Below are positions 17,350 to 25,770 of a stretch of DNA of 64,000 nucleotides, one piece after another. The number at the start of each line of letters is the position of its first letter. The first letter of the stretch is position 1. The stretch comes from Paraprevotella xylaniphila YIT 11841 (GTDB lineage Bacteria; Bacteroidota; Bacteroidia; Bacteroidales; Bacteroidaceae). The stretch is taken from assembly GCF_000205165.1 (NCBI RefSeq), contig NZ_GL883885.1, forward strand, positions 3,317-67,316. Reading direction: 5' to 3'. The translations under genes and the position numbers were made by a program. The notes under the pieces were generated by a model that did no database searches, was not told where the DNA came from, and saw only the letters and a program-made list of their open reading frames with translations.

Positions 17350-17441
17350 AAAAATCAATCGGCTGAGAACGTGAAATCAATCTGCGCCAAACGATTTTTC
17401 ATTCTCAGCCGATTGATTTTTCGTTTGGCGCAGATTGATTT
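17350..17441. repeat. Interlocked palindromic intergenic element, copy B
   Basis: Two perfect inverted repeats are interleaved. IR1 has arms 17350-17369 and 17402-17421 (20 bp, module CTCAGCCGATTGAT). IR2 has arms 17374-17394 and 17421-17441 (21 bp, constant core TCTGCGCCAAACG). The order is IR1 left, IR2 left, IR1 right, IR2 right, so the two stems cannot nest; RNA or single-stranded DNA could form alternative hairpins or an H-type pseudoknot. It lies upstream of nadC and downstream of the decayed frame at 17553-17765. Confidence 0.85.
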
Positions 17442-17552
17442 TACGAAAGCACTATACTGATATTCAATACATTATAATATTCAAAAACCACAACAAAAAG
17501 AAAAAAGACAAACACCTTGAACCTGCCTTTACAAACGCCCGGAGCGAATCTG

Positions 17553-17765
17553 TCATTTGATTTTCCACACGATGAGGAGCGGATTGCCGTCGGGGTTGAA
17601 CTTCCGTTCCACCTCATGCAGCGCAGGGGGCAACGTGCCATCTTTTTCCCGATATTGTTTCAACGTTTCCGCAATGGTATCAGCTTTACTCATTATGCCC
17701 TTACCCACCGTCATGGCATGGACTTGAGGAATTTCCCTTCTCGGTCGAACATCATCAGTATACGA
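17553..17765 (-). pseudogene. Decayed 3' end of a protein gene, possibly a 6-bladed beta-propeller protein
   Basis: Two minus-strand reading frames follow each other. One near 17765-17711 encodes DDRILMMFDREGKFLKSMP and stops. The second, 17693-17553 in another frame, encodes 46 residues starting MSKADTIAETLKQYREKDG and ending NPLLIVWKIK. The ending resembles the C-termini of Bacteroides 6-bladed beta-propeller lipoproteins, and DREGKFLKS resembles a propeller-blade turn. The frame break and lack of any upstream portion suggest a gene remnant. An intact 46-residue peptide is an alternative, but no promoter or ribosome-binding site stands out. Confidence 0.45.
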
Positions 17766-17825
17766 TCATCCTATAAAGAATGCTAATTCCGTAGGGCCGA
17801 AGCCGCGACCTGCCGTCTTTTTGCT

Positions 17826-17833
17826 TAACTTTG
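17826..17833 (+). promoter_or_regulatory. -7 promoter box of the nitronate monooxygenase-like gene
   Basis: TAACTTTG, a perfect TAnnTTTG match 30 nt upstream of the ATG at 17863. Confidence 0.6.
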
Positions 17834-17862
17834 GGATACAACAACCCTAAAAGCAAAGCGAC

Positions 17863-18807
17863 ATGAATAGAATATGCGAACTTTTCGGCATCCGTTACCC
17901 CATCATACAAGGCGGCATGGTGTGGTGCAGCGGATGGAGACTGGCATCTGCCGTCAGCCAGGCCGGCGGATTGGGACTGCTCGGAGCAGGTTCGATGCAT
18001 CCGGAAACTCTCGTGGAACACATCCGTAAGATGAAGGCAGCTACAGATCGGCCGTGGGGCGTGAACGTCCCGCTGATGTATCCGGAAATAGACCGGCTGA
18101 TGGACATCCTCATACGGGAAGAAGTGAAAATAGTGTTCACTTCGGCCGGAAGCCCCAAGAAATTCACCCCGATGCTTCACGAGGCAGGCGTGACAGTGGC
18201 TCATGTGGTGTCGAGCAGCAAATTCGCACGGAAATGCGAGGAGGCCGGAGTAGACGCCATCGTAGCCGAAGGATTCGAAGCCGGAGGACATAACGGACGT
18301 GAAGAAACGACGACCCTCACCCTGATACCGCAAGTGCGCCGCGCCACCGGCCTTCCGGTCGTGGCAGCCGGAGGAATCGGCAGCGGAGATGCGATGTTAG
18401 CAGCCATGGCATTAGGAGCCGAAGGGGTACAAATCGGTACCCTTTTTGCCCTGTCGGCAGAAAGTTCGGCTTCGGAAGCCTTCAAACAGCGTTGCCTCGC
18501 TTTGGACGAAGGCGGCACGATGCTCTGCCTCAAAAAACTGTCGCCCACACGCCTGGTGCGGAATGGGCTGTTCGACAAAGTGGCCGAAGCGGAGGCCCGT
18601 GGAGCTAATGCGGAAGAACTGCGCGACATTTTAGGCAAAGCGGCCTCTAAGCGCGGCATTTTCGAGGGGGACACTGAACAAGGCGAACTCGAAATCGGAC
18701 AAATCGCATCGTCCGTAGATGCCATACGTCCCGCCGGAGACATCGTACGGCAACTCGTGGAAAACTTCCGGAAAGCGCAGAAGGACGTGGCCGCCATCGG
18801 CTTTTGA
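17863..18807 (+). CDS. Nitronate monooxygenase / FabK-like FMN oxidoreductase
   Basis: A 314-residue TIM-barrel flavoprotein of the 2-nitropropane dioxygenase/FabK family. Motifs: RYPIIQGGMVW at the N-terminus, AGGLGLLGAGSM, EGFEAGGHNG (FMN phosphate and catalytic His region), VVAAGGIGSGDAMLAAMALGA and GVQIGTLFALSAES. The family includes nitronate monooxygenases and the flavin enoyl-ACP reductase FabK; sequence alone does not decide. No fatty-acid genes are adjacent, so the specific substrate is unknown. Confidence 0.85.
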   Translation: MNRICELFGIRYPIIQGGMVWCSGWRLASAVSQAGGLGLLGAGSMHPETLVEHIRKMKAATDRPWGVNVPLMYPEIDRLMDILIREEVKIVFTSAGSPKKFTPMLHEAGVTVAHVVSSSKFARKCEEAGVDAIVAEGFEAGGHNGREETTTLTLIPQVRRATGLPVVAAGGIGSGDAMLAAMALGAEGVQIGTLFALSAESSASEAFKQRCLALDEGGTMLCLKKLSPTRLVRNGLFDKVAEAEARGANAEELRDILGKAASKRGIFEGDTEQGELEIGQIASSVDAIRPAGDIVRQLVENFRKAQKDVAAIGF

Positions 18808-18896
18808 AGAAGACTGGAACGCGCCCCCTGCCCTACCGTAGGCACAAAACCGCACAGAAACGGAGGGTTTCCGTGCCGGTTCTTGAAACTTTTTCC

Positions 18897-18904
18897 TAAC
18901 TTTG
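18897..18904 (+). promoter_or_regulatory. -7 promoter box of the YqaE-like gene
   Basis: TAACTTTG, a perfect TAnnTTTG match 31 nt upstream of the ATG at 18936. Confidence 0.6.
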
Positions 18905-18935
18905 ACCCGTCCAATCAAGCACATAGAAAAATAAA

Positions 18936-19088
18936 ATGTCATTATTCAGAGTTCTCCTTTCCATCATTTTTCCACCTTTGGCCGTACTGGACCAAGGTTG
19001 CGGATCGGTAGTCATCGTGTTCATCCTCACCCTGGCCGGTTGGATTCCGGGAGTCATTGCGGCTTTGGTCATCCTAAACAAAAAATAA
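18936..19088 (+). CDS. YqaE/Pmp3-family small membrane protein
   Basis: A 50-residue hydrophobic protein with two membrane segments (about 5-20 and 24-47). The first contains the family signature IIFPPLAVLDQG; the loop is followed by VIVFILTLAGWIPGVIAAL and a basic tail. The family (Pmp3 in yeast, YqaE in bacteria) is linked to membrane potential and salt or cold stress, but the exact role is unsettled. It has its own promoter and is followed 15 nt later by rlmH, so the two may be co-transcribed. Confidence 0.9.
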   Translation: MSLFRVLLSIIFPPLAVLDQGCGSVVIVFILTLAGWIPGVIAALVILNKK

Positions 19089-19103
19089 TAATCCGTCGCG
19101 GCC

Positions 19104-19577
19104 ATGAAGATTACCCTACTCGTCGTCGGCAAGACGAACGACCCGCATTTCATTGCAGGCATAGAAGAATATGCCAAACGTATCCGGCACTACCTGCCTT
19201 TCGGCATCGAAGTCTTACCGGAATTGCGGAATACCAAAAGCCTTTCGGAAGAACAACAAAAGGAGAAAGAAGCGGATTTGCTGTTGAAAGCGTTCCAACC
19301 GGGCGACCATATCGTCTTGCTGGACGAACACGGACAGGAACACCGTTCGGTGGAGTTCGCCGCATGGATGGAAAAGCGGATGGCGGCCGGCCTGAAGCGG
19401 ATGGTGTTCGTCGTGGGCGGCCCCTACGGTTTCTCACCACGCATCTATGCAAAAGCAAACGAAAAGGTATCGCTTTCGCGCATGACTTTCTCGCATCAAA
19501 TGATCCGTCTGATTTTCACCGAACAAATCTATCGGGCCATGACCATCATCAACGGTGAACCTTATCATCATGAATAA
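19104..19577 (+). CDS. rlmH: 23S rRNA (pseudouridine1915-N3)-methyltransferase
   Basis: A 157-residue SPOUT methyltransferase that methylates pseudouridine 1915 in helix 69 of 23S rRNA. Motifs: LLDEHGQEHRSVEFA, VFVVGGPYGFS (knotted SAM-binding loop) and the C-terminal SRMTFSHQMIRLIFTEQIYR followed by INGEPYHHE. Length and C-terminus match the family exactly. It converges on the exonuclease/endonuclease-family gene with a 17-nt gap and no visible terminator. Confidence 0.97.
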   Translation: MKITLLVVGKTNDPHFIAGIEEYAKRIRHYLPFGIEVLPELRNTKSLSEEQQKEKEADLLLKAFQPGDHIVLLDEHGQEHRSVEFAAWMEKRMAAGLKRMVFVVGGPYGFSPRIYAKANEKVSLSRMTFSHQMIRLIFTEQIYRAMTIINGEPYHHE

Positions 19578-19594
19578 CCCTTCCGGGCAGACAT

Positions 19595-20605
19595 TCATTC
19601 GGGAAACCGCCACTCGAAATCCAATGTCACCGGAAAATGGTCGCTGTATCCTCCTTTATACAACGGGCCTTGGTAGGTGCGGAACGGACGAACGCCGCCA
19701 TACGTCTTTTCCCGTTCGCACATAAAAGGAAAGGCCACTATGGCGCGACATCCGTCGGACGTATGAAACGGGCGGCTGTTGTCCATCAACACCGGACTGA
19801 CCAAGATATGGTCAATCGTTTCCCATATACCCCGGTAGCGGTAGGAGCCTTTCACCTCACTCTGCCTGGAAAAGGCAAGTTCTGGCTCATGGAAATATGG
19901 AATAAACGCTTCAAGGAACACTTCGTCTTCACTTCCGGCATTGAAATCACCCATAACCACAATACGGGCATCGCCCACCACGGTACGGATGGAGTCGGCA
20001 ACGGCTGACACCGTCCGCGCCGCCAACATCCGATGGCGGCGTGAAACACGGGTCGCTCCCAGACGACTGGGCAAATGGCATACGAGCACGTGCAGCGTAT
20101 CTCCCGAAAGCACTCTTCCCTTTACATACAAGACATTGCGCGTGGGACGGAATCCGGCATCTACGGAAGGAACGGTGATTTCGCGGGACTCCAACAAACG
20201 GAAACTACCCGGCTGATAGAGCAAGGCCACGTCGATGCCCCGCACATCGGGAGAGTGGGTCGCCACGTAACGGTAACCGAGCGCACGCAGGGACGAACGC
20301 CGGGTCAAATCGAAAAGCACACTGTCATTTTCCACCTCACACAACCCGACCAAATCCGGCAAACGTTCTTCTCCTACAGCCGCAACGACTTTGGACAAGG
20401 CATCCAACTTGCGCCAGTAACGCGACGGTGTCCATTTCTTCTCCCCACCGGGTAAAAACTCACGGTCTTCCTTCAGGCTGTCATGACGGCAGTCGAACAA
20501 GTTCTCCACATTGTAGAACATGACCCGGAAAGGTTGCTGCCCCTTGACCGGAAGCCACGCGCTCCATCCACAAAGCAACGCCGAAAGCCAAACAAGCGGT
20601 TTCAT
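19595..20605 (-). CDS. Endonuclease/exonuclease/phosphatase family protein, exported
   Basis: A 336-residue EEP-fold protein with a signal peptide (MKPLVWLSALLCGWSAWLPVKGQ). Motifs: FYNVENLFD, LVGLCEVEND (metal-binding Glu), VCHLPSR, VMGDFNAGSED and the terminal YSDHFPV (catalytic Asp-His). Substrates in this fold range from DNA to phospholipids; a periplasmic or outer-membrane role is inferred from the signal peptide. Its start overlaps the stop of the upstream lipoprotein gene by 4 nt, so the two are translationally coupled. Confidence 0.88.
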   Translation of the reverse strand: MKPLVWLSALLCGWSAWLPVKGQQPFRVMFYNVENLFDCRHDSLKEDREFLPGGEKKWTPSRYWRKLDALSKVVAAVGEERLPDLVGLCEVENDSVLFDLTRRSSLRALGYRYVATHSPDVRGIDVALLYQPGSFRLLESREITVPSVDAGFRPTRNVLYVKGRVLSGDTLHVLVCHLPSRLGATRVSRRHRMLAARTVSAVADSIRTVVGDARIVVMGDFNAGSEDEVFLEAFIPYFHEPELAFSRQSEVKGSYRYRGIWETIDHILVSPVLMDNSRPFHTSDGCRAIVAFPFMCEREKTYGGVRPFRTYQGPLYKGGYSDHFPVTLDFEWRFPE

Positions 20606-22080
20606 TCTTCGGGCACGAATTCATAGCACCCGGCATCCGGTACCGGTTCCGTCAAACGGTCTGTCCCGTAACGGTCCGTCGGATAACGGGCGGCCCACTC
20701 CGTCGAGCCTTTGCCACGTGCAATGGAAATGTCTTTCAAACGGAAATCGTACAGATAGTTATCCGTATCGAACAACCGGAACTGTTCTTGGCCGGAACCC
20801 TCCTCGTCTTTCTTTTCATACACCACGCCGACGAAACGCGAGGCATCGTCTTCCGCCTCGACCGTACGAAGCACGCAATTCCCGAAATAGTAATCCACAT
20901 CCTTGTTCTCGTCTTCCAGATTTCCCGTCACCACATCGTCGGCATATCCCGTCACCAGACAGTTCAGGAAATGGGCATGCTGGAGAGGATAATCCAAAGC
21001 TAACCATTTGTTGGCCAAATACAAGGCATCGCCCCGCTCAGCATCCCAAGGATAGAATTGCGCCAACGTGCAATGCACGAACTCGGCCCACCCCCCTACC
21101 ACGGCCACACAATGCCCTAACGTGTTGCTGATTTGGGTGTTGCCTACCGACGCACGGCAATGGTACAGCCCCAATCCTTCGCCTCCTACGTTATGAATCA
21201 CGCTGTTCTCCAACGTCAGTTTCATCGCGTCCGTGGAAGAGCTGTCGCACGCAATGCCGTAGGAAGCACTATGGATGTCCACATGGTTCAGCCGGTTGTC
21301 CGTACTCGTGGCCTTCAGCCGTATACCTCCCCAACGGGAAGGCGTATTGTCGTATGGCAGGTAGTCGAACATCCGGTCTGTACGGTCGCCACGGAACACC
21401 ACCGGACGATCGACCGTCCCTTCGGCCACGATACGACCGTGCACCCAAAGGTTAGCCCCGTCGTGGAAATACAACTGTACACCTGCGGCCATGGACAATG
21501 TCACTCCCTCTTTTACGGAAAGGCTGTCGTACACCACAATCGGACGTCCGGCCTCCAACAAAGTATCGGCTTCTATCACCCTGCCACGCCACATATAGGC
21601 ATCCTGCCCCACTGCTGTAAGAATGACATGCTGCTCCGCCCCGCTCTCCAAGGCAAAAATCAGTGTGTCGTTCAAGGCTACGGGGGCATCCTGCCCGTTT
21701 TCCGGCATCGTCACCTCTGCAAAGACACGGATACTGTCTCCCGTACGCACCTCGAAATCGTATGCCCGTGCCCCGCTTTCAGGCTCCAAATAGGAACCGT
21801 CCACATTCACCCGAAAGGGAGTGGCATACGCTTGTTTCAGACGTACGGACGCAATACGCAGGCCATCTGCGTTACGGTTGTAAACCATCAGTTGGCGTGT
21901 GCTCGACCCTACGGTTGAAATCACGGTGTCGAACCGCACCGTATCGGCAGAAAAGGATAACAGCGCACTGCGGTCGGTCGTGAACGACATGGAGTCGTCA
22001 CAAGACGTAAAACCGGATACAGCCACGACGCCCCACACAAGGACTGAGCCACAAAGGACGGATATTTTTCGCATATTCAT
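20602..22080 (-). CDS. Lipoprotein with right-handed parallel beta-helix
   Basis: A 492-residue protein with a lipoprotein signal peptide (lipobox GFTSC, Cys near residue 27). A beta-sandwich-like region at about 40-170 has repeated short strands, and a right-handed parallel beta-helix follows at about 180-440, seen as ladders such as GVTLSMAAGVQLYFHDGANL and VDIHSASYGIACDSSS. The domain order resembles uncharacterised Bacteroidetes lipoproteins; no catalytic signature is recognised. The 4-nt overlap with the following EEP-family gene suggests a shared envelope function. The first three codons (MNM) give two possible starts six nt apart. Confidence 0.8.
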   Translation of the reverse strand: MNMRKISVLCGSVLVWGVVAVSGFTSCDDSMSFTTDRSALLSFSADTVRFDTVISTVGSSTRQLMVYNRNADGLRIASVRLKQAYATPFRVNVDGSYLEPESGARAYDFEVRTGDSIRVFAEVTMPENGQDAPVALNDTLIFALESGAEQHVILTAVGQDAYMWRGRVIEADTLLEAGRPIVVYDSLSVKEGVTLSMAAGVQLYFHDGANLWVHGRIVAEGTVDRPVVFRGDRTDRMFDYLPYDNTPSRWGGIRLKATSTDNRLNHVDIHSASYGIACDSSSTDAMKLTLENSVIHNVGGEGLGLYHCRASVGNTQISNTLGHCVAVVGGWAEFVHCTLAQFYPWDAERGDALYLANKWLALDYPLQHAHFLNCLVTGYADDVVTGNLEDENKDVDYYFGNCVLRTVEAEDDASRFVGVVYEKKDEEGSGQEQFRLFDTDNYLYDFRLKDISIARGKGSTEWAARYPTDRYGTDRLTEPVPDAGCYEFVPEE

Positions 22081-22085
22081 AAATT

Positions 22086-22125
22086 CAAAAAAGGCATATC
22101 TGCCTTGTCATAACGCAGATATGCC
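22086..22125 (-). terminator. Terminator after pepD
   Basis: Minus-strand hairpin with 11-bp arms GGCATATCTGC/GCAGATATGCC (22093-22103 and 22115-22125), followed by a run of six T residues on the minus strand. It lies immediately after the pepD stop. Confidence 0.88.
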
Positions 22126-22134
22126 CCGCTTATT

Positions 22135-23598
22135 TTAGGCTTTCACCGGAATATTCTTCAAAATGGCTTTGATATGGTCCCAAACCGTGGCAACCGTCGG
22201 TATCAGCAACCGTTCGTCGGGCGAATGTACTCCGCGCAACGTCGGGCCGAACGACACCATGTCCAGACCGGAATACTTCTCGCTGAACAACCCACATTCC
22301 AATCCGGCGTGTATCCCCAACACTTTCGGTTCTTTGCCAAACAAGGCTTTGTAAGTTTCCACCGCTATTTTCAAAATCTCTGATTCCGGATTCATTTTCC
22401 AACCCGGATAGCCTTCGCCCACTTCCACACGGGCACCTGCCAACTCGAAAGCGGCTTTCACCATATTGCTCATGTGGTGGCGTGCACTCAGTATGCTGCT
22501 GCGCTGACTGGTTTTCACCAGAATCTTATTGCCGTCCGTCAGACGGATACTGGCCAGATTGGAACTGGTCTCCACCAAATCTATATCCTGCGACATGGAA
22601 AGAGTACCGTTGTGCACGGCCTGTAAAGCCCAAATGAGCTTGCGGGCGACTTCGCGCTCCACGGCTTCCGGCCTCGCGCTTTCGCTCTGCAACTCGAAAA
22701 CCATGGTCTTTTCGGTCACGCTGTATTCTTCTTCCACATCGGCACTGAACAGATTCCAATCCACACGGATACTCTCCTTGTCCTTCATCGGGATGGCACA
22801 AACCGCCATCGCTTCACGGGGTATGGCGTTGTGCAGACCTCCGGCCTGGATGTCGCATAAATATAAATCGTATTTTGCCCAAGCATTATACAGAAAACGC
22901 GCCAGTATCTTGTTGGCATTCGCCCGCTTCTTATTGATGTCGTCACCCGAATGTCCGCCCTTCAATCCTTTCACCTTCACTTCGAAGAAAAAATAATCCT
23001 GCGGAACATCCACCGGCTTAAAGTCGAATTCAGCCGTAGTTGCCGCTCCCCCGGCACAACTTACGAACAACTGCCCTTCGTCTTCCGAGTCCAAGTTCAA
23101 CAAAATATCACCGGACATGAAACCAGGCTTCATGCCGAACGCACCGCTCAAGCCCGTCTCCTCGTCACGGGTAAACACACATTCTATCGGGCCGTGGGCA
23201 ATATCCGAAGCATCCAACAAGGCCAACTCCATCGCCACGCCTATCCCGTCGTCGGCCCCCAACGTTGTCCCGTCCGCACGCAACCAATCGCCATCAACCC
23301 ACGTACGAATCGCGTCTTTTTCAAAATCGAACTCCACCTCACGGTTCTTCTCGCAAACCATATCCATGTGGCTCTGTAAGATCACCGTCTTACGGTTTTC
23401 CATCCCCGGAGTCGCCCCCTTACGAATCAATACGTTTCCCGTCTCGTCCACCTTACATTCCAAACCTCTTTCACGGGCAAACTGTTCCAAATAAGCTATC
23501 ATCCGCTCTTCTTTCTTGGAAGGACGGGGTATCCGGTTGATTTCTGCAAAAAACTTAAAAACCTCGGTTGGTTTCAATGAGTTCATTTCCATATCCAT
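22135..23598 (-). CDS. pepD: Aminoacyl-histidine dipeptidase (cytosol non-specific dipeptidase)
   Basis: A 487-residue M20 (M28-like) zinc dipeptidase. Motifs: LQSHMDMVCEKN (first zinc His and catalytic Asp), TLGADDGIGVAMELALL (bridging Asp), VFTRDEETGLSGA (catalytic Glu plus zinc Glu), KGLKGGHSGDDI and the C-terminal HAGLECGLFSEKYSGLDMVSFGP. It cleaves Xaa-His and other dipeptides in the cytoplasm. No signal peptide. The leading MDMEM gives three possible start codons; the first is used. It is monocistronic, with a terminator at 22086-22125. Confidence 0.95.
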   Translation of the reverse strand: MDMEMNSLKPTEVFKFFAEINRIPRPSKKEERMIAYLEQFARERGLECKVDETGNVLIRKGATPGMENRKTVILQSHMDMVCEKNREVEFDFEKDAIRTWVDGDWLRADGTTLGADDGIGVAMELALLDASDIAHGPIECVFTRDEETGLSGAFGMKPGFMSGDILLNLDSEDEGQLFVSCAGGAATTAEFDFKPVDVPQDYFFFEVKVKGLKGGHSGDDINKKRANANKILARFLYNAWAKYDLYLCDIQAGGLHNAIPREAMAVCAIPMKDKESIRVDWNLFSADVEEEYSVTEKTMVFELQSESARPEAVEREVARKLIWALQAVHNGTLSMSQDIDLVETSSNLASIRLTDGNKILVKTSQRSSILSARHHMSNMVKAAFELAGARVEVGEGYPGWKMNPESEILKIAVETYKALFGKEPKVLGIHAGLECGLFSEKYSGLDMVSFGPTLRGVHSPDERLLIPTVATVWDHIKAILKNIPVKA

Positions 23599-23669
23599 AA
23601 TTTTATATATTCATTCTACTAAATTTGGTTAAAAGCGAAGATACGACACAAATCCACGCTTTTAAAGTT

Positions 23670-23677
23670 TATCTTTG
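23670..23677 (+). promoter_or_regulatory. -7 promoter box of the small membrane protein/OmpH-like operon
   Basis: TATCTTTG, a perfect TAnnTTTG match 21 nt upstream of the ATG at 23698. Confidence 0.65.
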
Positions 23678-23697
23678 CAGCACAAATATACGCAAAA

Positions 23698-23919
23698 ATG
23701 TTGAAGACACTATTGTTTACCCTGATAATTGTGGCCATAAGTATGGCATTCTTTGCCATAAAAATCCTTTTCAAGAAAAACGGCCGCTTCCCGAACACCC
23801 ACGTAGGCCATAGTGCGGCTATGCGCAAACGGGGCATCACGTGCGTACAAACCATGGATGCCCTGGAACGGGTGGAAAACCCACATAGAATCAATGAACG
23901 CAGTACAAGAAAATCATAA
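23698..23919 (+). CDS. Small single-pass membrane protein, unknown function
   Basis: A 73-residue protein with one N-terminal membrane segment (about 3-25) and a basic soluble tail containing FKKNGRFPNTHVGHSAAMRKRGITCVQTMD. I recall similar short proteins, with the GRFPNTHV and GI.CVQ pattern, as widespread in Bacteroidales without assigned function. The promoter is directly upstream and the OmpH-like lipoprotein begins 15 nt downstream, so it is a genuine first cistron. The conserved Cys in the tail could be functional; nothing more can be said. Confidence 0.8.
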   Translation: MLKTLLFTLIIVAISMAFFAIKILFKKNGRFPNTHVGHSAAMRKRGITCVQTMDALERVENPHRINERSTRKS

Positions 23920-23933
23920 ATAAAGAAAAAATA

Positions 23934-24563
23934 ATGAAGAAAAACAGTATCATTGGCGCAGGACTTATCACCCTGGCAGCCACATTCGCCCTGACGGGAT
24001 GCAACAAGTCGGCACCGGAAGAAAAAACAAACACTCAAGCTACGGAAATCCCTGCAGGCGGATTGAAAATCGCATACGTGGAAATCGACACTCTGATGTC
24101 GCAATACAATTTCTGTAAAGACTACACGCTCCTGATGAACAAAAAGGGAGAAAATATCCGGGCTACATTGGCCGGAAAAGAACGCGCCCTCCAGGCTAAA
24201 GCCGCAGAACTGCAAAAGAAATATGAAACCAACCAGTTCACCACCAAAGAACAAGTGGAACAGGCTCAAATGACATTGGCCAAACAACAACAGGACTTGC
24301 AAGCATTAAACGACCGGTTGATGAATGATTTCGCCGCAGAACAAGCAAAATACAACACCGAAATGCGCGATTCCATCCAAGCATTCCTGAAAGAATACAA
24401 TAAATCAAAGAAATTCGATTATATCATCAGCAAGGCGGGAGACAATATCTTGGTAGCCAACGCTAAGTACGACATTACTAAAGACGTGGTAAACGGCCTG
24501 AACAAGCGGTACAAACAGAAACCGGAAATGGCCGAAAAAATCAGCGGAAAAATCAAAGAATAA
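23934..24563 (+). CDS. OmpH/Skp-family lipoprotein
   Basis: A 209-residue periplasmic chaperone-like protein. The signal peptide ends in a lipobox (ALTGCNKS, Cys near residue 23), so unlike classical Skp it is lipid-anchored. GGLKIAYVEIDTLMSQY begins the OmpH domain, followed by a long alpha-helical coiled coil rich in Lys, Gln and Glu (about 70-150, the Skp tentacles) and a C-terminal segment (DYIISKAGDNILVANAKYDITKDVVNGLNKRY). Skp-type proteins hold unfolded outer-membrane proteins. It shares an operon with the small membrane protein and ends at a strong terminator. Confidence 0.9.
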   Translation: MKKNSIIGAGLITLAATFALTGCNKSAPEEKTNTQATEIPAGGLKIAYVEIDTLMSQYNFCKDYTLLMNKKGENIRATLAGKERALQAKAAELQKKYETNQFTTKEQVEQAQMTLAKQQQDLQALNDRLMNDFAAEQAKYNTEMRDSIQAFLKEYNKSKKFDYIISKAGDNILVANAKYDITKDVVNGLNKRYKQKPEMAEKISGKIKE

Positions 24564-24568
24564 AAATA

Positions 24569-24607
24569 AGGCATCCTCTCACCCGAAAATGAGAGGATGC
24601 CTCGTTT
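24569..24607. terminator. Bidirectional terminator between the OmpH-like and sulfotransferase genes
   Basis: Hairpin with 12-bp arms GGCATCCTCTCA/TGAGAGGATGCC, followed by a T-rich tail on each strand, between convergent genes. Confidence 0.9.
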
Positions 24608-24631
24608 TAAAGGAAGATACGGAATCCCATC

Positions 24632-25747
24632 TTATGGATGTATCTCATAATCCCAATCCTTAAGGGCATATCCCCAATTTTCATTCACCAACTGAATGGT
24701 ACGGGGCTTATACTCATATTTGTTCTTTTTGTAGCCTTTCTTCCGGTCTGTATATCGGCGTATGGCAGCCTCGGCACAATGAAACTCGCGAATACCTAAT
24801 TTTTCATACGCGAGCTTCGTAGTCCCGAATGCATCAGCCTCAAAATCCTCGAATTTCACTTCGAAAAGATTTCCTTCCGGCACATATTTTTTCTGTTCCT
24901 CGTAGGCGCGGTAAAGCTTTGTATAGGTAAGAAGAATATTCTTCTCCATCTCCTCGTCGCTGATATGCTGTAATTCCAACGGCTTGATGGTGTTGGAGAA
25001 GAAGCTACGTGTGCTCTCGAACACCGTATAGGGGTTACGCATCAGATAAATGAACTTGGCATTGGGAAACATTTCGACCAAGGCTTTTACACGTCCCGTA
25101 TGAGGCGGGTTCTTGGATAAATACACATCACCTCCCGTCGTACAGTACCTGGAAATCTTCATCAACTTCACAAATGTTTCCTTGAATACCTGAAGTTCCT
25201 CTTTCGTAATGTTCTCGAACGTCAGATACTTGTCGCAATATTCCTGCCATTTCTGAGGAAAGAACCAAAAGTCATAGAAGGAATAAGGCATCATGTTCGA
25301 CAAAGCGAATTCTTCCTCCTGCGGCAGGTCGGGAGCCAACTCCATATTATCCGTCGGACGCTTGTCCGGCATAAGCCACCCCATCGTCTTCTTGAAGAAC
25401 GGTTGCCCGAACATCATCAGATGGGGAAATACAGTCTGGTACGTTGTCGTATAGCAAAAATTATCGTCCTGAGCAAAGATGTTGTGCACAAAAGTCGTAC
25501 CGCTTCTCCAATGCCCGAGGATGAAAACAGGATCGTGGTCGAATTCGTACGCCCCCAACTTCTCCTCAAACCTGCGGTCTTGGATAGGTGCCAACAAACT
25601 CAACAGCCTGCATACGCTTTTCGTCAGATAATACTTGGTACGCTTGTCCGGAGCTATTTCCTGACCACGCGTCATTTCTTTAAACGTTTTCCAATCGGCA
25701 CCTACTAACGTATTGACCGGAAGTTTGCTGAACTCTAATAATCCCAT
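24632..25747 (-). CDS. PAPS-dependent sulfotransferase
   Basis: A 371-residue sulfotransferase-fold protein. The 5'-phosphosulfate-binding loop is VFILGHWRSGTTFVHNIF near residues 74-91; the 3'-phosphate-binding region is FIYLMRNPYTVFESTRSFF, with the Arg and Ser expected. It transfers sulfonate from PAPS to a hydroxyl acceptor. Directly upstream are SLC13 permease, cysC, cysD and cysN, which together supply PAPS, so this is the probable consumer. A similarly arranged cluster in Bacteroides thetaiotaomicron (BtSULT, which I recall as BT0416) sulfonates cholesterol and other steroids; transfer of that function to this protein is inference. No signal peptide; it should be cytoplasmic, where PAPS is made. 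Confidence 0.88.
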   Translation of the reverse strand: MGLLEFSKLPVNTLVGADWKTFKEMTRGQEIAPDKRTKYYLTKSVCRLLSLLAPIQDRRFEEKLGAYEFDHDPVFILGHWRSGTTFVHNIFAQDDNFCYTTTYQTVFPHLMMFGQPFFKKTMGWLMPDKRPTDNMELAPDLPQEEEFALSNMMPYSFYDFWFFPQKWQEYCDKYLTFENITKEELQVFKETFVKLMKISRYCTTGGDVYLSKNPPHTGRVKALVEMFPNAKFIYLMRNPYTVFESTRSFFSNTIKPLELQHISDEEMEKNILLTYTKLYRAYEEQKKYVPEGNLFEVKFEDFEADAFGTTKLAYEKLGIREFHCAEAAIRRYTDRKKGYKKNKYEYKPRTIQLVNENWGYALKDWDYEIHP

Positions 25748-25770
25748 GAAACTTTGATTTTTAATTAAGG

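Noticed and set aside
17350-17441. Palindrome B as a simple intrinsic terminator
   Set aside because: The stems are interlocked rather than nested, and it lies upstream of nadC rather than at a clean transcript end; termination by it remains possible but does not explain the structure.
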